Source of the DNA: Cornus controversa
Lineage: Eukaryota > Streptophyta > Magnoliopsida > Cornales > Cornaceae
NCBI GenBank assembly: GCA_026545225.1
Contig: CM048852.1
Location: forward strand, 14,964,146 to 15,028,145
DNA: 64,000 bases
Reading direction: 5' to 3'
In this document: one piece after another, positions 58,933 to 64,000 of the stretch
How positions within the stretch are numbered: position 1 is the stretch's first letter
How the letters are laid out: every line of letters begins with the position of its first letter
Notes under the pieces: generated by a model
Databases searched by the model: none
The model's input: the letters and a program-made list of their open reading frames with translations, nothing else
What the model was told of the DNA's origin: nothing
Program-made: the position numbers and the translations under genes

Positions 58933-59320
58933 TTCCCCAACGTCAACTAATTGCTAACCACCGCCTATGTTCCATTCCCTTCTAATGAAAAAATAAAATT
59001 CAACGAGGATTTAGTCCATTCGACACGTACACGTCACGGACATCCAGCTTTGACCTCCCCCTAACCAACTAACAGGAAAAAAAAGAAAAAGACATAGCAT
59101 TTTGTATGTGAAATCTCATTTACTTCGTTATCCCAACCTCAACTAATTGCTAACCACCACCTATGTTCCATTCTCTTCTAATGGAAAAATAAAATTCAAC
59201 AAGGATTTAGTTCATCCGACACGTACACATCATGAATATTCAGCTTTGACCTCCCCCTAACAAACTAACCGAAAAAAAAAAGACAACATTTTATATGTGA
59301 AATCTCATTTACTTCATTAC
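58933..59320. repeat. Tandem duplication, about 195 bp unit
   Basis: Two copies of a segment containing CAACTAATTGCTAACCACC, CACGTACAC and CAGCTTTGACCTCCCCCTAA, offset 190-196 bp, with small indels. The unit is non-coding and its origin is unknown. Confidence 0.75.
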
Positions 59321-60863
59321 TGTACGTCATCTTACAAAAGCGTTGCACACACTATTTGATAGAATTGTTTTACCAATTATTCAATCTAAAACTAAATGTA
59401 TGAAAAATAAAATAATAAATATCCTTTATTTCATTTTGGCACACATAAAATGATTTGTAGCTCACTATGATATGAAAGTTTGACTCTCCCACATAACTTG
59501 ACAGACACGCCAAGGTAATTACTTGTAGGAGTCGGAGTACATGTAAATGTCGTGTCTTAAGCCTGTTATACATCCTAGCTCCATCTACCATTCCTGAAAA
59601 TTCATTTCTAGTATGCTCGCTGCTCCATTCACAATTACTAATAATCTATCCTATCTTTATTGGGATCATACCCCCTTGGACTTTCAATCCTTTTTATTAT
59701 CTGTATTAGACTTCGTACCTAGGCTTTCAATGGAACCATACCTTGGATTTTAATCTGAGATCATCCCTTGGGATTAGTTCATTCTCTTGCTTAGTTCATT
59801 CTATTTACTCATTAATGATCTTTTCACTGTCCTCATCCAAAGACAGTCCTTGTTCCTAACTCCAAAGAAAAGATTTATATTCAACCTTATGTTTTGTCTA
59901 AGAAAAGAAACAATTCCTTTCGATTAAGTAAATAACTTTACATACCATTCCTTGAACATCCTCTCTTACTTCAAACTCTAAAGTACATCGCTTTACAGAT
60001 GTATATTACTAAAAGGAACTTCTTGAGTTAGAAAATCCAAAATGTTTTGGATGTTGTGGACTACCCCACAAATAGGGGATTGCACATGGAAGGCTAGGTG
60101 AATAATCTTCATATGTGATGCAAGGAGAACATGTATTTCTGATGGCTACTAAAATGAATATGAATATGAATCAGAACACAACCGATACAGATAAAATGAA
60201 AGACCTGCAATATTTTTAAAGATTTTTAATCTGTCAAATAACGCTAACACCAAAACCTAAATCCAAAGGCTAGAAGCCAAAAACTACCACAAAATATTGG
60301 AAATATTTTAATAACTTATTCCAATCCAGTAATTTGACATAAGTTATTTGAATCTCATAGTAACTTTTACTAATGCCCCTTTTGATCTACTTATTTGAAT
60401 CACAGTCTTTTTACTTGCATCTATCTTATTTTCGTTATTTAGTGTTATAGGGCGGTAAAGTTGAGAAAACATCCGCTGTTGATGAAAGATAGGGAAGGAA
60501 AGTCAAGAACCTCTATGTTTTGTTGGGAAATACTATACTAGGTGGAGCACTTGCAAAGACAATGGAAGCCTGTTTCGAGATCTACTAAAGTGTGCAATCA
60601 AGAGCGACAAAAGAAGGAATAAATCTTGGTGATTGCAAGAACACCAACCTTTATTCCAGAAGTAAGAAGAATTCAATTTGGTGATGTGAGAGTAGATTCC
60701 AAGTTCGACTATTTGAACTTGGAGTTTGCTCCTAATAGGTGAATACAATGGAATGGCAAAGAACGACTAGAAGAGAGAATGTGTTTTGTTCGAGGTGGAG
60801 AAATTTTTAGTCGAGGTGGAGCTATGGAGGAGTGCGTTGATGGATTTGAGCCAAGGTGGTGAT
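59321..60863. other. Non-coding stretch, one inverted repeat copy
   Basis: No gene is supported over about 1.5 kb. The only structure I see is 60040-60172, an inverted copy of 56614-56738. Short frames on either strand have no family features. Confidence 0.4.
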
Positions 60864-61195
60864 TGTGAGGAATTGTGGCTCATATTCCTATTATAATTGA
60901 GTTTCTATTTTAGAATTCTAATTGAATTAGTAATTTTTTGTTAGATTTGGTCTTAGAGTAATGTTAATTCTTGTCCAACAAGAAATTGGATTTGAAGACT
61001 CTATAAATAGAGGTGAGACTGAGAAGAGAGGCAGTAGAGAAAAGAGAGCGATAATTATAAAGAGAGGTGAGTAGAGAGAGAAAAAGTATGTAACCAAAGT
61101 ATTGAAGTAAAGAAAGTCATTATTCGTCTCGTGTTATTTGTGCGTGTGTTTTTTTATCTATTTTATTTTTCAATAGTGTGTGTACAATCCTAACA
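60864..61195 (+). repeat. Possible short LTR or promoter-containing repeat
   Basis: It starts TGTGAGGAATTGTGG, has a good TATA box CTATAAATAGAGG near 61000, a GA-rich leader-like stretch, and ends TACAATCCTAACA. The TG...CA ends and size suggest a small Copia LTR. No primer site follows and I find no matching 5 bp flanks, so this stays tentative. Confidence 0.35.
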
Positions 61196-62256
61196 AGGTT
61201 TTTCTTGAAAAAAGGGAGAGAGAGTAATTGCAAGCTTTTCCTGAAAAAGAAAAAAGAGAGCGACTAGAAGGATACCAATCGAATGACACCGGTATGATGC
61301 TGGTCAATTATGCTCTGACAATCAAGTCAGAATTGGATTATGTTGAGAAGGTGGAAAGAAAAGCTATTAATTACGTACTTGACTCATTGAATATAGAGGA
61401 AAGTTGAAGTAGTGTTTCGATAGAAGACCGAACTTTCCAGTCTCCCACTCCTCCATATGAAAGTGGGAGGATCATAGGTGAGAGTTATGGATGTACTTAT
61501 CTTTTCATCTAGAAAATCGATGCCATGACATAGGTTATACCCCTTCTTTTTTATGTTGCCAAGTGGGGAGAAGTAAGCAATGATGATGTGTTAGGCTAGG
61601 GGGTTAGTTAATAGTTTAACTTATGCCTTTATGTTTACTTAAATTTGCCATTATGCCATTATGCCTTTTGTTGAACTTAGATATTATATCTTGACCTTTA
61701 TGACTTTTGAATGAACTTATGGCATTTGTTATGATATGTATTGCTTTTAATGTTTTAAATATTAATGATGCTCCTTATGAAATGTCTATGATGATTATGC
61801 TTACTCTTATGAACTCAATAATGATTATGCGATGATTAATGCATACATGAGTTGCGTTATGAATGCTATGAGAATTCAATGATATAACTTATGATGTTTG
61901 ATGCTTAAAGGAGGATGGGATATGATTGATGGTTTATTGGTTGAGTTGTGGACTTAAAACATCATTTCCTTTGCAAACTCCATTTTATATATTGTTTTCC
62001 TTTTGAATGAAAGCATATCGATAGGGGGAGATCATTAATCTCCATATATTATGATTAATGTGTTTATCTTGAATTTTCATTTGAAGCATGACTTATGAGC
62101 TTAGAAATGCATATACCTTGTCAAGACATGCTAAAATTGTTATTTCTACAATATTGTGTTCAAATTGTGCATGTTGATAGGGGGAGCATTTTTAAATGCA
62201 ACTCAATATTTGATTAGAACACATTAATGATTTGTCACCATCAAAAAGGGGGAGAG
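61196..62256 (+). other. 3' internal remnant of SIRE/Maximus-like Copia
   Basis: The right part, roughly 61560-62256, is non-coding and carries three G-rich tracts (near 62022, 62178 and 62243), the last directly before the LTR. This pattern is typical of the region between pol and the 3' LTR in SIRE/Maximus elements. The left part is unassigned. No pol or gag is left. Confidence 0.5.
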
Positions 62257-63538
62257 TGTTGACCCAGAGGTTTTAACCTAAGGGCAATCTAGTAATTTTG
62301 ATGATAACAAATCATATATTAATGATGTTAAATACTAACATCTAAATTGAGAGATTACTTAGGATGATTGTCATAAATGTCATAAACAAGAAAAACATTC
62401 ATATTGTGAAATAATCATGAAAAGAGACAATAACATGAGAGAAGCATTCATTGAAGAAGAAGGAAGAACCTCAAAGCTTAATGACATAGGCAAGCATGAA
62501 GAAATGGGGTAGTTATAGCTTGGTGAGAGATAAGACTTAATTTGTCAAAGTTATTTTTGAATAACTTGTTTGAAGCTCACTTGCATATTAGGACCATGAT
62601 ACATTTACATACATATCATCTCTTGGTCATTATTTCACTAAGAAATAAGTCTTAAAGCCTTAGGGACATTCTTTAAAGACCAAATCTTTTTGTAAGTCTT
62701 TTCTACACTTTGTTGAACATCCTTTAAAGACATGTCCATTTTGAGCTTGCTAAAAACTTACTTTGAGCAAGCTGAAAGTGCATTTTGAGGTTGCTAAAAA
62801 TGGTAGTAGGAAACATGTGTTTCTGGAGCACTTCATCAGCTGACTGAAACATTACTTTTAGTCATCTGAAAGTAGCTGAATTTGAATGCAATGGCTAGTT
62901 CAATGAATTTAATGCCCCTAACTACCTACCAACAGCCATATTCCTCAAAGGCTCTCTATATATTGATATGTTTTGCATTTATGAATTGACACAAATACTC
63001 TTGAACATTCATTGAGTTACATTCATTGCAATCTACCATCATTCAATACACTTGAGCTTCAAACTTGTGATTCAACTTTAACTCTAATATTGAGAGCTTG
63101 AAATCGTGTTTCTTTCTTTGAGAGATATCCATTGTATTACAAATACTCTTCCATATCATTTGTAAAGGGTTGTTGAATCCTAGAAGACTAAGTGAAGAAA
63201 TTCACCTAACAAGAAGGAGCTTGTGAGCTCTATTGTAAGAGTTTGCTCTCCACCAACAAGGAAGAGCTATAGTGGATTTGGAAAAATCTCAAGAGGGATC
63301 TTGAGTCGTGGATTAGGGGAATCCAAACCATTCTACATCCTTGTATCGGTAGTGTTTGAATTTCTCTATCCCTATCTCATTTAAATTGTGATTGTTTGAT
63401 TCTATCATTATCTCTATTGCTCATTTCAAATTGCCTCATTATCTTATTGTATATCTTTTAATTTTGAATTAATTTCTCTTGTTTGTCAAAGACCCTATTC
63501 ACCCCCTCCCCCCCTCTAGGGTCATTTATTGAGTAACA
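62257..63538 (+). repeat. 3' LTR of SIRE/Maximus-like Copia element
   Basis: 1282 bp from TGTTGACCCAGAGG, right after the purine tract AAAAAGGGGGAGAG, to GAGTAACA. A TATA box CTCTATATATTG lies near 62955, and the C-rich string ACCCCCTCCCCCCCTCTAGG near 63501 resembles the U5 end of the gag-only Copia LTR (ACCCCCCCTCTAGG near 8827). No primer site follows, so it is the 3' LTR of a truncated element. Confidence 0.75.
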
Positions 63539-64000
63539 ACTTTGTATCTCTATTTTTTCTCTCTATTTATAGGAGTAGTGTAGTGCAATTAGAATCATAG
63601 TCTTGTATGTGAGACTTCTTATTTCTCGAATAAGGTGAATGATTGACTCTTTTGTCTCCTTCTTCTATTCAAAAAATTATCGTGTAAAAGTTCTCATTTT
63701 AGAGGCAACTAGAACCTAACAAGGAAAAGAGTAATTCCTACTCTCCTAAAATTGCCTGATCCATCATTCCTATTTTTTTTTTTGTAAGAATATAGTTTTG
63801 CTATTTCATTTTGATTCTGGCACGTGCATAAAATTTTTCAGCCAAACAATTTGGCACAGGATCTGCCTTAACATGACCAGGAGGTCAATTTTGGGCACAA
63901 AGTGAATTAATGTGAATGTGTATTCATGGGCTATTTGAGACTCTACACAAATTGGTCATTAAACTAACTTATTCACATGCCACATTAACGACAAGAATTG
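63539..64000. other. Right flank, no gene seen
   Basis: AT-rich sequence to the window edge with no recognised feature. Confidence 0.4.

Noticed and set aside
60864..61195. Confident solo LTR call
   Set aside because: Ends and TATA box are suggestive, but 5 bp flanks (GTGAT and AGGTT) do not match and no purine tract or primer site adjoins; kept only as tentative.

Overview
This 64 kb window is repeat-dominated plant nuclear DNA, almost certainly from a flowering plant, probably a eudicot. Evidence: Athila-type Ty3/gypsy pieces, Copia elements with the tRNA-iMet primer site TGGTATCAGAGC, FAR1/FHY3-type gene relics, and a long AT-rich satellite. I see no intact ordinary host gene, no tRNA or rRNA gene and no prokaryotic feature. 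Most reading frames are shadows of transposons or of the satellite.

Layout. 1-5053: the 3' part of a plus-strand Athila element (RNase H relic, an ORF3 in the envelope position, polypurine tract), ending in a chimeric LTR. 5054-23437: a minus-strand Athila element with 5' LTR 22026-23437, primer site 22001-22019 and a broken gag-protease frame. It has lost RT, RNase H and integrase. Two later insertions cut it: a solo LTR (6150-7663, duplicated target AGCGT) and an 11.7 kb Copia-type array (7690-19399, duplicated target TGGAC) arranged LTR-internal-LTR-internal-LTR. The two internal regions are nearly identical and carry only gag.

23438-53079: a 26 kb satellite lies between two pieces of FAR1-like coding sequence: a C-terminal piece on the minus strand at the left and an N-terminal piece on the plus strand at the right. 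The satellite reverses orientation once, near 39595, so its arms form one huge inverted repeat. Inside it are two solo LTRs with target duplications (24344-25766 and 32435-35605) and a related minus-strand LTR-like element carrying its own minisatellite (47356-48247).

53080-64000: a decayed Copia pol with its LTR, then a 1.76 kb block present twice at a 2117 bp offset (relics of a cousin of the gag-only element plus possible exon pieces), a 195 bp duplication, a possible small LTR, and the 3' end of a SIRE/Maximus-like Copia element with its LTR (62257-63538).

The most unexpected signal is shared by otherwise unrelated elements: 6-10 bp palindromic boxes in pairs spaced about two helical turns apart, upstream of a TATA box and often repeated in the 3' non-coding region. 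The boxes are ACCGGT (exactly 20 bp apart in four of four pairs), ATCGAT (23 bp in two of two pairs) and CGATCAATCG (21-22 or 16 bp). Motifs differ by family, but the architecture is the same.
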